64,000 nucleotides of DNA from Hedera helix (GCA_947179155.2 OX359273.1:16304001-16368000); one strand, 5' to 3'; shown: positions 9,735-21,379, counted from the stretch's first letter. The notes: generated by a model from the sequence alone, not told the origin. Program-made: numbers and translations.

Positions 9735-10668
9735 CGTAGAATCGTTTCACAGAGTCAGAGTTCAAGGGCTGCGGGAAAACCTCACCATCCATTTCTTGTA
9801 GGATAAGGGCCCCTCCAGATAGGACTTTCTTGATCACAAAGGGTCCTTCCCAATTTGGAGCGAATTTCCCTTTGGCTTCGTCTTGACAGGGCATGACCCT
9901 CTTTAGCACTAAATCATTTTCCTTGAACTTTCGGGACCGTATCTTTTTGTCGTACGATCGAGAGATGCGTTGCTGATACAATTGACCGTGCCATATAGCC
10001 GCCACCCTTCTTTCATCTATTAAGGCTAACTGGTCGTATCGACTTTGTATCCAATCCTCCTCGTCAATCCGAGCATCGAGCAAAATTCGGAGTGATGCCA
10101 TCTCCATTTCAATTGGCAAAACAGCCTCCATCCCATATACCAAGGCGTAAGGGGTTGCTCCTGTAGACGTACGAACTGATGTCCGATATGCAAACAGAGT
10201 GAGGGGCAACAATTCTGGCCATCCCCGATGATTAGCAGACATTCTCGCCATGATTCTCTTTATATTCTTATTTGCCGCCTCCACGGCCCCATTCATTTTG
10301 GGCCGGTAAATGACAGAATTGAGATGCTTGATCTTGAATTGGGCGCACAACTCCTTCATAAGGGCATTGTTCAGATTCTTGGCATTGTCGGACACCAAGA
10401 TTTCAGGCTGTCCGTATCGGCAAATCACATTGTTCCTGATGAAACTGACTATAACTTCCTGCGTTACTTTGGGGAAAGAAGCTGCCTCTACCCATTTAGT
10501 GAAATAGTCGATCATGACGAAAATGAACCGGTGGCCGTTGCTCGCTTTGGGCTCCACGGGCCCGATAACATCCATACCCCACATGGAGAACGGCCAAGGG
10601 GAAGTCATACAATGTAGTTCATTAGGAGGCGCATGCATCACATTACCGTGTGCTTGGCATTGGAAACA
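9730..10668 (-). CDS. Tat integrase (second half of pol, separated by one in-frame stop)
   Basis: Same frame as the upstream pol ORF, with only the TGA at 10669-10671 between them. It begins with the CxxC half of the zinc finger (CFQCQAHG), then the catalytic core with GMDVIG (D24 when counted from 10641), VSDNAKN (D85) and NGAVEAANK (E121), so the DDE triad is present. The C-terminal part (about 210-303) is the usual basic/SH3-like region. Inserts the cDNA into the genome. The stop codon TAA overlaps a 32-base T run on the plus strand. As written, integrase would need readthrough, so this copy is probably non-autonomous unless the stop is a sequencing error. Confidence 0.9.
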
Positions 10669-13204
10669 TCACTTGACATGATCGTCACAGTCAGCTTTAA
10701 GTGATAGCCAGTAATGCCCGGTTCTCAGAATTTTCTTGGCCAACATTGGCCCACTCATATGCGGCCCACATACTCCACCGTGCACTTCGCCCATGATTTT
10801 CTGTGCTTGAGTCTCGTCCACACATCGCAATAATCCCAAGCCTACATCCCTCTTATACAGGGAGTCTCCGCTTAAATAGAATTTCATCGCCATCTTCTGG
10901 ATTCTCTGCCTTTCCGTTCGGTTCGCCTGGTCGGGGAGTGATCTATCCCTCAAGTATTTCTGAATGTCATGATACCAGGGCTGATTTGGTTGAGCCACAT
11001 CTTCCGACAACTCCGATATGTATTCTTCGTAAGCGGGGGCACTTTGTACTGTTATTTCAATCTGTGGGGTGGCTTTGCCTTTGAGTACGTGGACTAACGA
11101 AGCCAGGGTAGCCAATGCATCGGCGAAGTCATTCCGCCCCCGGGGAATGTGTCGGAAAGCTATATCTTCAAATTCTTGCATCAATCGGACTATACACCGG
11201 TGGTACGGGAGTAACCGAAGCTCCTTAGTGCCATACTCCCCCGTCGCCTGTCTGATTACCAATTCTGAATCTCCGAACACGGCTAATCTTTTCACTCCCA
11301 TATCGCGGGCGAATCTCAGTCCCAATATGCATCCTTCGTATTCGGCCGTATTGTTTGAGTTACTGAACTTTAATTTGGTGAGAACAGGGTATTGCTCGCC
11401 CGTAACGGATACCAGGACCGCTCCAGCTCCTGCCCCTTCAGCATTCATGGCACCGTCGAAATACATTTTCCAAAACTGCCCTTCGTCATCACACCTCGCT
11501 TGTTGGACCCACAGTATGTCTTCACCTGGTAGGAAAGTCTCTAAAGGCTCCATCCCCCCTGTCGGCATCTCTGATAATTGATCTGCAATTCCCTGCCCTT
11601 TCATGGCCTTCTGGGTAACATATAGGATGTCGAATTGCTGGAGGATTAACTGCCACCTTGACAATCGACAATTCAGCATTGGTCTCTCAAATATATACTT
11701 CAAGGGGTCGATTCGCGAGATCAAATAGGTAGTGTGTCCATGGAGGTAATGCTGTAATCTCATAGCAGCCCAGGCCAAGGCGCAACATGTTTTCTCGATC
11801 GACGTGTAATTCTGTTCACAGCTGCTGAATCTCTTGCTGAGGTAGTAAATGGCATGCTCCTTACCGGATTCACTCTTCTGCCCCAGCATACAACCCATCG
11901 CCATATCATTCACGGATATATACAGGAAAAGGGGAACCCCGTCCTTTGGCGGTACCAGCACTGGCGCTTCTGTTAGTTGCTTCTTAATAGTCTGAAAGGC
12001 CTTTTGGCATTGACTGTTCCACTTCCGGGAGGCGTCTTTCCTTAACAGTTTGAAGATTGGTTCGCAGGTGGTGGTCAGATGGGATATGAACCGACTGATG
12101 AAGTTTATCCTCCCCAAAAATCCCCTTATCTCTTTCTCTGTACGGGGAACTGGCATATCCACAATAGCCCTGATCTTAGCCGGATCCAGTTCGATACCTC
12201 GATTGCTCACCAAGAATCCAAGGAGTTTACCTGACTGAACCCCGAAGGCACATTTGGCTGGATTGAGCTTCAAATTATACTTCCTGAGCCGCTCGAATAG
12301 CTTCTTAAGGTGAGTCACATGGTCAGATTCCGCCCTCGATTTCACAATGATGTCATCCACGTAAACCTCTATCTCCTTGTGCATCATGTCATGGAATAGG
12401 GCCATCATGGCCCTCTGATAAGTGGCTCCCGCATTTGTGAGGCCGAAGGCAAGTCGTCTATAACAAAACGTGCCCCAGGGGGTGATGAAGGCAGTCTTTT
12501 CTCGATCCTCTTCCGCCACCATTATCTGGTGATACCCAGCGAAACAATCGACAAATGAATACATTTCATACTGAGCTGTGTTATCCACCAAGATGTGTAT
12601 GAAAGGCACCGGGAAGTTATCCTTAAGACTGGCTTTGTTCAGATCTCTATAATCCACGCATACTCTCACCTTTCCTCCGGGCTTCGCCACTGGAACTATA
12701 TTGGAAAGCCATTCTGGGTAAGTCGACACCATGATGATCCCAGCCTTGAATTGCTTGACTATCTCTTCCTTCACTTTTAAGCTCCACTCCGGTTTCAATT
12801 TCCTCAGCTTCTGCTTAACTGGTCTGAAACCCTCTTTGATAGGCAATCGATGTACCACAATATCCGTGGACAAACCGACCATGTCTTCGTGTGACCAAGC
12901 AAACACATCCTCATATTGGCTCAATAGTTTGGCTATCTCTGTTTTCTGGTCTGGAGTCAAGTCTGCCCCAATTTTTAGCTCTTTGGGATTTTCAGGGGTT
13001 CCTATGTTGATGGTGATGGTTTGGTCTAGGTTGGGTTTGGGTTTGTCCTCGACCCACTCTTTGATCTCGTCGGGAGCGTCGTCATCATCTACTTCGTCCT
13101 GCTCAATTCCCATCAAATCGAAATCCAGTTCTATATCAAAATCATAATCGTCTTTCAAATTTGGAAAATCGTTTGTTAGGCTAGAATGACTCAAATCGGT
13201 ACAC
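10669..13204 (-). CDS. Tat pol: reverse transcriptase, degenerate RNase H, archaeal-type RNase H, integrase N-terminus
   Basis: 849 codons from the nearest ATG (13218); the spliced exon starts at 13204. Acidic linker, then RT about 95-390 with catalytic D224 (FVDCFAGYHQI) and YVDD at 286-289. The first RNase H (about 428-545) has lost a clear first acidic residue (YISVNDMAMG), usual in Tat. The second, archaeal-type RNase H (about 583-710) shows an apparently complete D-E-D-D set (YFDGA, TAEYEG, GDSE, NDFADALA). The C-terminus enters the integrase HHCC zinc finger (H813, H820) and stops at TGA 10669-10671, just before CxxC. Copies RNA to cDNA and removes the RNA strand. The stop separates it from integrase in the same frame. 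Confidence 0.93.
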
Positions 13205-13380
13205 CTGACATGAAACAAAAATATTTGTCATATATATAAACATTAAGTACATGACTTCCTTTTTCAATAATCATGACAAAAATATGAAATAGACGTGCAG
13301 ATACAGAAAAACAAAAACACCGTCTTAAAAACCCTTTGATCCCCCTACTGGACAAGATTCCCGGACACTCCTGCATTTAC
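13205..13380 (-). other. Probable spliceosomal intron between protease and RT
   Basis: On the minus strand GTAAATGC (13380) to TTTCATGTCAG (13205), 176 bp, T-rich before the acceptor. The gag-protease and RT ORFs lie in different frames; removing exactly this segment leaves two bases plus one base to complete a codon and joins the two ORFs in frame with no stop. Ogre elements are known to remove an intron at this position to make Gag-Pol. The alternative is a ribosomal frameshift, but stops in the spacer argue against it. Confidence 0.72.
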
Positions 13381-16300
13381 CCTTTTCTGGATACTACTGG
13401 CTGCACGGTCCAATTCCTGGGGATCACTTCGGTTTTATAGCTAGTGATGGAGGGGGTCTCTGTATCTGGCACCTCTTCAATGATTGCAGCGACTTGGCTT
13501 CGGCTTTCCTTTTCACTCTCCTCGGGCACTTCCAACCCGGCCCAATTGATAAATGGCAAGATTTTCTTGCCTTCAGATATCTTCTCTTTTCCCTTTTCGT
13601 TGGGGTCTGACTGCCCCGGGAGATGACACTTCTCCTCAAACTGCTCCATAATTTCTTGCAAGAAATCCATCTGATGGACCAATCCTTTGACTGGGGGAGT
13701 CTCCACCTTACCCTCTGTTCCAGACGCAGGCTTGATTATCCTCGGGGATTGTTCATTATCGGCTTTCGGTATCGGGACTCCGGTTATCCGCACGGGCATT
13801 TTCTTGTGTGAGCTCCTTGGCCTTATACCTCCGTGATATCCTAACCCCGCTTTGCCTAACTGCACTGGTACCTGGATGGGCTCGGTGATTCCTTGGCTGT
13901 GCTTGCCCAGCCCTTGCCCCGGCTGGAAGTTCATTGCCATCATTTCCCGGGCAACGAAGGTGAGCTCGGGGGACATCTTAAGTTTTAACTCCGGAGCTCC
14001 CAATTGCTTGTATTGAGGGGTGCTGATTTCAAAAGCCTGATAGCTTATCAGTTCGGCCGATTCATCCACATGGATCACCGGCATGCCCTTTACAGAGGGA
14101 ACAGGGTAGTCAGATTCTGCCGCGATTGTGATCAAGTGTCCCTCAACGATAAACTTTATTTGCTGATGCAGAGTGGAGGGAACTGCCCCAGCCATATGAA
14201 TCCAGGGCCTCCCCAAGAGCATGTTGTAACTGGCCGTGATATCTAGCACTTGGAAGGAAATATCAAAAGTATACGGGCCAATCTCCACCGGCAGCTCAAT
14301 CTCTCCCACCGTGTCCTTTCTCGATCCATCAAACGCCCTTACCACCACTTGGCTGGCCCGCAGGCGCTTAGGGTTGATCTTCATTTTCTCCAGAGTATTG
14401 TATGGGCAAATGTTCAGGGCTGACCCACCATCAATCAAGACTCCGTTCATCACATATCCGGCCGAGATGACAGAAATGTGTAACGGCTTTCGGTGCCCCC
14501 TTCCTTCTTCAGGGATGTCGTCGTCGGTAAATGATATTACATTGCTGTCTAACAGATGGCCCACCAAGTGGCTGAATCTTTCTGTACTGATTGTCTTGGG
14601 GACATGGGCCTCTTCCAGGACTTTGCTTAATACTTGATGATGGTCATTTGAGGCCAAGGCAAGATCTAAGATGGATGTCAGGGGTGGCTGCACCTCCAGT
14701 GTTTTGGCCACATTTGCCTTGCCGTGATTCATCTTCTCCCAAAACTCCAACGCTTTGTCCTCTGATATTTTCCCGTTTTCCCTTTTTGTGTTTTCAAAAA
14801 CCCGCCTTGGTAGATACAATGGATTTCCTTTGGAGCTGACCGATGCACAACTGGCCTCTTCCACGGTTTTTTCCCCGTAATTCCACGGAACAGTCTTCAG
14901 GTTGGTGACTGGCAATTGTGATCTGGCTGTTACGACAAGGGGTCTTGGAGCTGATAACCGGATAGGCTCTGTTTTGGTCCCTTGAATTACTCCAACCAAC
15001 TTAATAGGTTCCCTTGGCGCATCCTCCCGGGCATTGGTCACAGCAATTTCTCCTTCTATCCTCCTTATGTATCTCAATCTTAGGGGACCCTCCGCCCCAC
15101 TAGCTTCCACTGTATTTACGCCTCCCCCATTATGCTCGGGAAGAGGGTTGGCCTTCACATTCGGGGATTCCGGTTGTTCCACCACGATTTCTCCGTTGTC
15201 AATCATGTTCTGGATCTTGTGTTTGAGAGACCAGCACTCCTGGGTGTCATGCCCCGGGGATGCCGAGTGGTAGGCGCATCTCTTGCTAGGGTCATATCTC
15301 TTGCTCTTTGGGTCTGACGGAGGCAATAGCTCGGTAATCTTCTTCTGGCTTACCAGCAGGGTCAGTATCTGCTCCAACGAATCCCCCAAAGGGGTGAACT
15401 CCCTTTCTTGCGGCTTTTCGAATTTTCGACGCCCCTCATACCTCTGATTGTTGAAATTTGATGGGCGCGGGGCCTCATTTCTTTGTATGTGGACCGGGGG
15501 GCTGGTCATTGTTTTCCCTGATAGTCCTTGCAGTACCAGGGACACATCCTCCTCCTTTCTCTTTTGGGGTCTCCGGGATGAACTGCCGTAATTCCCACTC
15601 TGGATTTGCTCAGCCACAGCCTCGAGAGCTGTGAGATCTCTGATCTTTCCTGACTTCAAACCCATCTCAGCCATTTCCCCATGCTTGATCATCTCCGCAA
15701 AAGGCTTTCCTATTCCCGCCATTACTCTTTCATAATAGGGAGCCTCCTGGATATCAATGAAAGTCATGACCATTTCTGCCTCACTCATGGGTGGGTTCAC
15801 TTGGGCTGCCATCCTCCTCCACCGCTGAGCATAGTCTCTGAAGGATTCACTGGTCTGTTTTCTGATTTTGGTCATCTGGTAGCGGTCCGGGGCCATCTGG
15901 GACTGAAAACTGTACTGGGTTAGGAAAGTGTGGGCCAGCTCCTCCCAGTTGTGGATCTTAGCATTATCCAATCTTGCATACCACGTCCTAGCCTCCCCTG
16001 TCAGGCTTTTCTGGAACAGTTGCATCCTTAGCGATTCATCCTCAGCATATCCTCCTAGCTCTCCGATGTATACTTTCAGGTGCGTGTAGGGATCCCCCGA
16101 CCCGTTGTACTTTTCAAATTCGGGGAGTTTGAATTTTTCTGGATATCGGGTTCCCGGAAAGATGCACAGGTCGGAATAGTTAACACTGCCATATGACCCG
16201 ATCCCCTTCATCGTTTTGATGGCCTCTTCCATCTGCTTTATTTTCTTACTAACACCGCTGGCAACCTCATCTTCGGGGATGATAATGACTTGCTTTGGTA

Positions 16301-16493
16301 GTTCAACTTTAGGAGTTTCCGGGGTCAGTGCGTTTCCTTGGGATGATGGCCCCGCCGAGTCCTCAAGCTGTGGCCCTGATTTTAGTTTGAAATGCTCCTT
16401 GAGCAACATGGTCAGCTCGGTCATTTGGTTTTTCACAGCATTGAACTCTTCCCGAGATACGGGAGCCAGGTCAGGATTAGGGTTCTCAGCCAT
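13377..16493 (-). CDS. Tat gag-protease polyprotein
   Basis: Open for 1078 codons from 16613; I prefer the start at residue 41 (MAENPNP, 16493), which begins a typical gag N-terminus. Numbering from 16613: capsid-type gag region about 157-300 (WYARLDN, FRDYAQRWRRM); a single variant zinc knuckle CAYHSASPGHDTQEC at 446-460; retropepsin with LIDGGS (catalytic D728) and the flap/ILGRPW-like end at 798-804; a glycine-rich G-patch-like segment (QPGQGLGKHSQGI) at about 897-909. The capsid packages the RNA and the protease processes the polyprotein. No internal stop. The last codons run into a GT donor at 13380, so the real reading frame probably continues through splicing into RT. Translated from the genomic RNA; intact length suggests recent activity. 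Confidence 0.92.
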   Translation of the reverse strand: MAENPNPDLAPVSREEFNAVKNQMTELTMLLKEHFKLKSGPQLEDSAGPSSQGNALTPETPKVELPKQVIIIPEDEVASGVSKKIKQMEEAIKTMKGIGSYGSVNYSDLCIFPGTRYPEKFKLPEFEKYNGSGDPYTHLKVYIGELGGYAEDESLRMQLFQKSLTGEARTWYARLDNAKIHNWEELAHTFLTQYSFQSQMAPDRYQMTKIRKQTSESFRDYAQRWRRMAAQVNPPMSEAEMVMTFIDIQEAPYYERVMAGIGKPFAEMIKHGEMAEMGLKSGKIRDLTALEAVAEQIQSGNYGSSSRRPQKRKEEDVSLVLQGLSGKTMTSPPVHIQRNEAPRPSNFNNQRYEGRRKFEKPQEREFTPLGDSLEQILTLLVSQKKITELLPPSDPKSKRYDPSKRCAYHSASPGHDTQECWSLKHKIQNMIDNGEIVVEQPESPNVKANPLPEHNGGGVNTVEASGAEGPLRLRYIRRIEGEIAVTNAREDAPREPIKLVGVIQGTKTEPIRLSAPRPLVVTARSQLPVTNLKTVPWNYGEKTVEEASCASVSSKGNPLYLPRRVFENTKRENGKISEDKALEFWEKMNHGKANVAKTLEVQPPLTSILDLALASNDHHQVLSKVLEEAHVPKTISTERFSHLVGHLLDSNVISFTDDDIPEEGRGHRKPLHISVISAGYVMNGVLIDGGSALNICPYNTLEKMKINPKRLRASQVVVRAFDGSRKDTVGEIELPVEIGPYTFDISFQVLDITASYNMLLGRPWIHMAGAVPSTLHQQIKFIVEGHLITIAAESDYPVPSVKGMPVIHVDESAELISYQAFEISTPQYKQLGAPELKLKMSPELTFVAREMMAMNFQPGQGLGKHSQGITEPIQVPVQLGKAGLGYHGGIRPRSSHKKMPVRITGVPIPKADNEQSPRIIKPASGTEGKVETPPVKGLVHQMDFLQEIMEQFEEKCHLPGQSDPNEKGKEKISEGKKILPFINWAGLEVPEESEKESRSQVAAIIEEVPDTETPSITSYKTEVIPRNWTVQPVVSRKG

Positions 16494-16613
16494 CTCGACT
16501 GTTAATTCTCCGGCTTTCTTAGATCGGAGACGGGTTTGGGGAGCAATCCTGCGTATAAAACAACCGAAGTTTAGTTTCGGGAAATGACATTGGTGGATGC
16601 ATGCTAAAGTCAA

Positions 16614-17303
16614 TATTTTTTGAGTTTTTGAGTTTTGTAATATTTTCCTGCAAAACAGGGTTAGTATCCCTTTATTTTATCCAAAGTAATGACATTGTGC
16701 AATTTATGATGCTCTCCAAGCTGTCCCTGTAAAACAGAGGTTAGTACTTTTATTTTGACAAAATTGGTTGGTACAAAATGATTGACTACAGTATGATATC
16801 ATGCGCGTAAAGCGTAAAATGGCATGAAGAGACTTTCCGTGCGTTGGGTTTATCTGAGGCTGACCTACCCTAAGTTACTCTCGCGGGCTTTTCGGCATGA
16901 AGGTTCCCAGATCTTCGCAACATACTCGAAGGGAATAAATCCGATCTTTCAATTGGATTGGATCTGAGTGGATGCTTTTCCTGAGCCTCGCCGGGGAGCA
17001 CCCCTTTGAGTCCAGTAATCCACATCCGACGGGTTTGCCTCAGGAGGAGGAACTGCTCAACATACATTCAATCATACATTCATCGTCCTCACCGTATGCA
17101 TATGATGCTAATAAAGTAAAGACTTGAAAAAACCGCAATCACACCATCCACTAAAGTAAAGACTTGAACAGAAAAAACGCAATCACACCATCCACATACG
17201 CACAAAAAGGTAAATCAACGCAAATAACGCAAACACACATTTTTTAGATTTTTAAAGGATAGGAAAACATCAGGATTTTAAATGCGGCTTAAGCCCTCTA
17301 ATG
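16614..17303 (-). other. Untranslated leader of the Tat element
   Basis: About 690 bases between PBS and the gag ORF with no credible gene. It includes a tandem duplication at about 17112-17200 (two copies sharing CGCAATCACACCATCCAC) and a shorter repeat around AAAACAG-GGTTAGTA at 16650-16745. The Ogre-type upstream ORF1 is absent. Confidence 0.7.
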
Positions 17304-17321
17304 TCCCCAGCGGAGTCGCCA
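17304..17321 (-). other. Primer-binding site of the Tat element
   Basis: TGGCGACTCCGCTGGGGA on the minus strand, two bases inside the 5' LTR end. This is the PBS form usual in Tat/Ogre elements, attributed to tRNA-Arg. Confidence 0.85.
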
Positions 17322-17323
17322 GC

Positions 17324-19576
17324 TGTCGACGCCGGGATTTTCGTCGTTTCGTTTTTTAATAATTAAAAAAAATGTCCCTTTCCAATTTTAGCCTTTGGAT
17401 TTAAGATGTGATTTATTGAAAAGGGTCGGCTTAGTGTCGACGGGGTTTTGAAATGTCGAATTTTTTATGAGCCAATTGACCAGAGTCGCCAGTTGGTATA
17501 TTTGAAATGGATGTACCAACTCATCCGAATTTGTTTTCGTAATCGCTGGCTCATATGTGACTCCGATTAATTGGTCCGCAAACCGAGATTCATAGAGTTC
17601 GGGGGCTTGCTTAAGCGAGGGGAAGGTGTTAGGCACCCCCCGACTTCCGTGAAACACGGTTACCGCAATCTTGATATTTTCCTATCCTTTTTAAATCCTA
17701 AAATGTGTGGTTTGCGTGTGTGTGCGTGCGTGCCTAGATGAATGTTTGTGGCGCGTTTTGCATAAAAAGTTTGCTTTTATTTTATATGGCAAAAGTGTTT
17801 ATCTGAAAAGTGTTTTGGACGTTCTCTGACCCAAATGACGAGGCTTCGCTTTTTATAAGAAAGATTGATTTTAATTTCGAAAGCGTTTAGGGTTTTTTTA
17901 TTTAGATGTCATTTTAAAAAAACAATAGTTTTAAACTTTTGTCAAATAGGAATCGAGACTATACATTGCCTTCTAACAGTTAATATAAATAAAACGAGGG
18001 CAACTTCTAGAACTCTTTAACCCTATGCACAAAGTTTAATGAAAACATTTATTTATTTGCAAAATCATTTTTTATGACGTTTTAAAACCAACTAAAGCCT
18101 ATTCATCAATCATGGATTAAAATTTGCCCAAAACACTTAACCTTTAAACCTCGTGAATCTAATATCCTAAATTTGATCACTTTTACAAAATCTTCATTAT
18201 TTGCCTTATTTTGAAAACCATTTTTGAGTCGTAAATTAAAACAAGCATCCACAACATGTCGGGGCTATCCACGGGCATGTGAGCCATCCAGACAACCCCA
18301 AACACCCACAATCACATATTTTTATTATCACGGGGCCTTAACCCGATCACGATTGATATCGCGTTAAGGCCCGATATTACAAATACATCGCCATGGACCC
18401 TATGCCACGATTACATACACCCAAAACGTCCATCATCGGGATTCGACCACTAGGATCTCCTCCCTAGGCTCACAACCATCCCATCACAGCATATCCAACA
18501 CTAAAACAAATCTAACAAGCTCTAAACATTTGCTATCACTTTATATAACCCAAATATCACAACTTAATTACTACAACCCATCTATTATCACAACGAACAA
18601 TATATCACCGTACGGATGTCATCAGGGTGTTAGGAGGAGTTACTTTCCGATGGAAACCTCACTAAAAACCCCTAATCCACGGATCATTATCCATACAACA
18701 ACAAACTACACTACACAAACTCAAAACACAACATCAAACACACTAATATAAACAAAAAAACATCAAAAGAACACTCTTTTCACCTTGCAATACACCAATA
18801 CGAGCTTTATATTCCAAGATTTGAGCCAAACTACAAGCAAATCTAAGCTATTGGAGCAACAACACACAATTTATCACTCAAAAACACCTCCACCCGAGCC
18901 TTTCTCTCTCCTCCCGCGCTCCTTCTCTCTCTAAAAATCTATTTCTCTCTCTCTTTTTTTCTTCTCGGACGCAGATCTGGACGCTTAATAGACTGCCGAG
19001 ACCAGCCGCAGGTGCATCTGCGGCTGGCCGCAGGTGCATCTGCGGCTGGGCTCGGCAGCCGTCCGCGCCGAACCTCGGCTGTCGTGTGCCGTCCTCGAGC
19101 CTCGTGCCTGTCACCTTTGTCGGTGGCCGCGACTGCATCCGCGGCTGTCCGGCTCACTTTTCTCGATTTCCGTGCCACGCGGTCTTAATTCGGCAATTTC
19201 TGCGGTATTATTTTGGGAGGCTGTATTTTTGCAGTCCGGAACTCCCTGGGAAGCGTGCCATAGGGTTCTGGGAGGCTAGTTCGGAGGGTTGCGACTTGAT
19301 GTAGCATTTGATAATTGTGCCCGGTGAGCGAGACCCCCGAACATTGTAAGCAGAGTGGCCATCAGTCGTCTTTTGTGGTCGGCTCAGGTTTTCTGGGTCA
19401 ATTGTTCGCCTCGCCTCAAGTGACCGGATGCTCGTTGTCCGTTGTGGCGGCTTTGACCGTAAATCGCTGGAGTGGCTTTGTGTTGGGGTCCACCATTCTT
19501 TCCGCATGTCGGGTCAAATGACAATTTAGCCCTCCTGCCAGGATTAGTAGAGAAGTGCAAAATTTGGGTGTCTACA
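17324..19576 (-). repeat. 5' LTR of the Tat element
   Basis: 2253 bp. It ends two bases before the PBS on the minus strand. It has a duplicated CCGCAGGTGCATCTGCGG unit at about 19011-19050 that is single in the 3' LTR. This copy should hold the active promoter. Confidence 0.93.
18539..18547 (-). promoter_or_regulatory. Probable TATA box of the Tat 5' LTR
   Basis: TATATAAAG on the minus strand inside the 5' LTR, repeated at 2689-2697 in the 3' LTR. It is the best TATA-like match I see in the LTR; transcription toward gag would start roughly 30 bases further on. Not tested against alternatives in the long LTR. Confidence 0.4.
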
Positions 19577-20713
19577 ACTACAATTAAGAACAGTTAAGAA
19601 AAGCAGTAAACTAGTCTACGCATTTCTTCTTTCCTTTCTTCTTCGAGCCGGAGCTCTCGGGTTTGTCTGCACATTAGGTTTATATGCAAGGGTGAGCTAA
19701 AATGCTCAGCAAGTCTTAAACACATAACATATAAGTGAACTCACACTGATAAGGATTGTAAGGACTCATGGAATCACAATTGATATTTACAAATGTTTTA
19801 ACATAGCAAGACTGAGTGGTGGTTAGACCTTGAACTGTCCTTTGTCTTTCGACTTAGAACCTTTTACAGTGGATATAGAAAGTGGATCAACCTAACGACA
19901 TCCTATGTTCTGCATAACATACAATACACTGGACAGATCAAGAACAGTAATACATATTTGTTCATCTCAGTTTACTTCACATGTCAGGATCGCCCAAAGA
20001 CGACTTGGTTTGATATAATAAAGCATGATTCGAATTTATCACGAATAATCATTTCATTTTGCAAGTTATGCCGAAACAAGAAGCAATAACTCTCGTATCA
20101 AAGATTTATAACACGTTGCATACACAAAATGTATAAATCACATAGAAAGCAAGTAAACAAAGTTTAAGGATAGAAAACTTGCCTTTAGCACAATTGAGGG
20201 TTTTCCGGTAATCGTTTAAAGCGCCTATACAAAGGGTTTCGCGTACCGAATGTTAGTTCATCGAATTTTTTCATTCTATACGTGTTTTTATCACTAAACT
20301 AGACTATTTTCATTGGTGGAATTTTTAGAAAATTTGGCTAACTCAAAAACTCAAAAATTAGTGCTTCCACCCGAATGCTCCTTAAAATTTTCAGCTTCAA
20401 CGTCCTTTCCGGTAACTACCATAACTTTGTCATCCGGAAACATTTTAAAGTTATTTTTGAGTCTAAATTGCTTAGAATTGCATGATCTACAACTTTCATT
20501 TAGGTTACTAAGGCAGAATCTGACTTTAAAATTTCGTAAATTTAGCATAAAGGTCAGTATGCTTACTTTGAACAATATTTTTAGGGTTAACCATGTGCAA
20601 CATGGTACCGCTTGCTTTAACTCTTTAAGAAATCATGTTGTAAGACTCAATAGCACTTTATAACTTAAAAATAACAAATCACAAACCTTCTCATAGAAAG
20701 ATTCATGACTTTT

Positions 20714-21099
20714 GCTCAAGAACACACGAAGAACACGAAGAACAGTTAAACCGTACACGGTAACGACTATGTTCTTGAGCTTTTGATTTTCGTACTTGAA
20801 ATAATTTGAGCATTATAACTGCTTACATATGTGTTTATTACACTTTATAGTTGACAAAACTTGGTCATTATAACGGCTTGCGTAATTGATTAAAACAATT
20901 TATAAAAATGCTCAAGAACATACGCAAACGCGGAGAACGGATGAACCGTACATGACCACTACGTATGTTCATTAAGCTTTAAACTATGAATTGAAATTCG
21001 ACATTATAACTACTACAAAATGTAGAAAGGCTCAAGAACATGTGAAGAACACGGAGAACGACAATCGTACATGGCTACGACTCGCGTTCTTGAGCTTTT
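20714..21099. repeat. Three dispersed hairpin repeats in S1
   Basis: Units at about 20714-20784, 20910-20980 and 21030-21099 each begin GCTCAAGAACA and end with the inverted GTTCTTGAGC (the middle one degenerate), with a shared GAGAAC...CGTACATG core. They lie in the S1 LTR upstream of its TATA box on the plus coordinate, that is, downstream of it in transcription direction. Confidence 0.7.
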
Positions 21100-21293
21100 G
21101 AAAATTTAAGACGAAAAAAAAATCGAACATAAAAACTATAAAGGATTGTACCTTTGGTGTTTGCAAGCTTTAACTATTTCTTTGCAATATCCAAGATAGT
21201 AACTCACTAGAACTCTCTCTCAATATATGTATAGCTTTGATACTTGATTTTTGAGCTTGAAAATGAATGATAGAATGGTTGAACATTGCTTGC

Positions 21294-21302
21294 TATTTAT
21301 AG
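21294..21302 (-). promoter_or_regulatory. TATA box of the S1 LTR
   Basis: CTATAAATA on the minus strand, followed by an A/C-rich region. It has the same form as the boxes in the other LTRs of this window. Confidence 0.55.
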
Positions 21303-21379
21303 GCCAACCAAAGCTAGGGCAAAAAGGTCTTTGTTACAAAGCTTCCTTGGTAAGCTAAGGCAAAGTGCTCTTCACCTAG

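Larger units (their letters stand above)
1473..19576 (-). mobile_element. Complete Tat-lineage Ty3/Gypsy retrotransposon with antisense cargo genes
   Basis: Element of 18104 bp on the minus strand, bounded by a perfect 5-bp TSD ACTAC (1468-1472 and 19577-19581). Order on the minus strand: 5' LTR (17324-19576), PBS, leader, gag-protease, intron, RT-RNase H-second RNase H-integrase, then a long 3' region holding two genes in antisense and a 36-bp tandem array, PPT, 3' LTR (1473-3704). The dual RNase H, the TGGCGACTCCGCTGGGGA primer site and antisense ORFs downstream of pol are hallmarks of the Tat lineage (Ogre, Retand and Grande types). It lacks the extra ORF upstream of gag that defines typical Ogre. 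The LTRs differ by about seven substitutions, one 22-bp copy-number change and a 1-bp indel by eye, so the insertion is recent. Confidence 0.93.

Noticed and set aside
11069..11581. 170-codon plus-strand ORF opposite the RNase H part of Tat pol
   Set aside because: Antisense shadow of a conserved pol region; serine-rich low-information sequence.
20313..20663. 116-codon ORF in S1
   Set aside because: AT-rich, no start context, no similarity that I recognise; lies in the hairpin-repeat part of an LTR.
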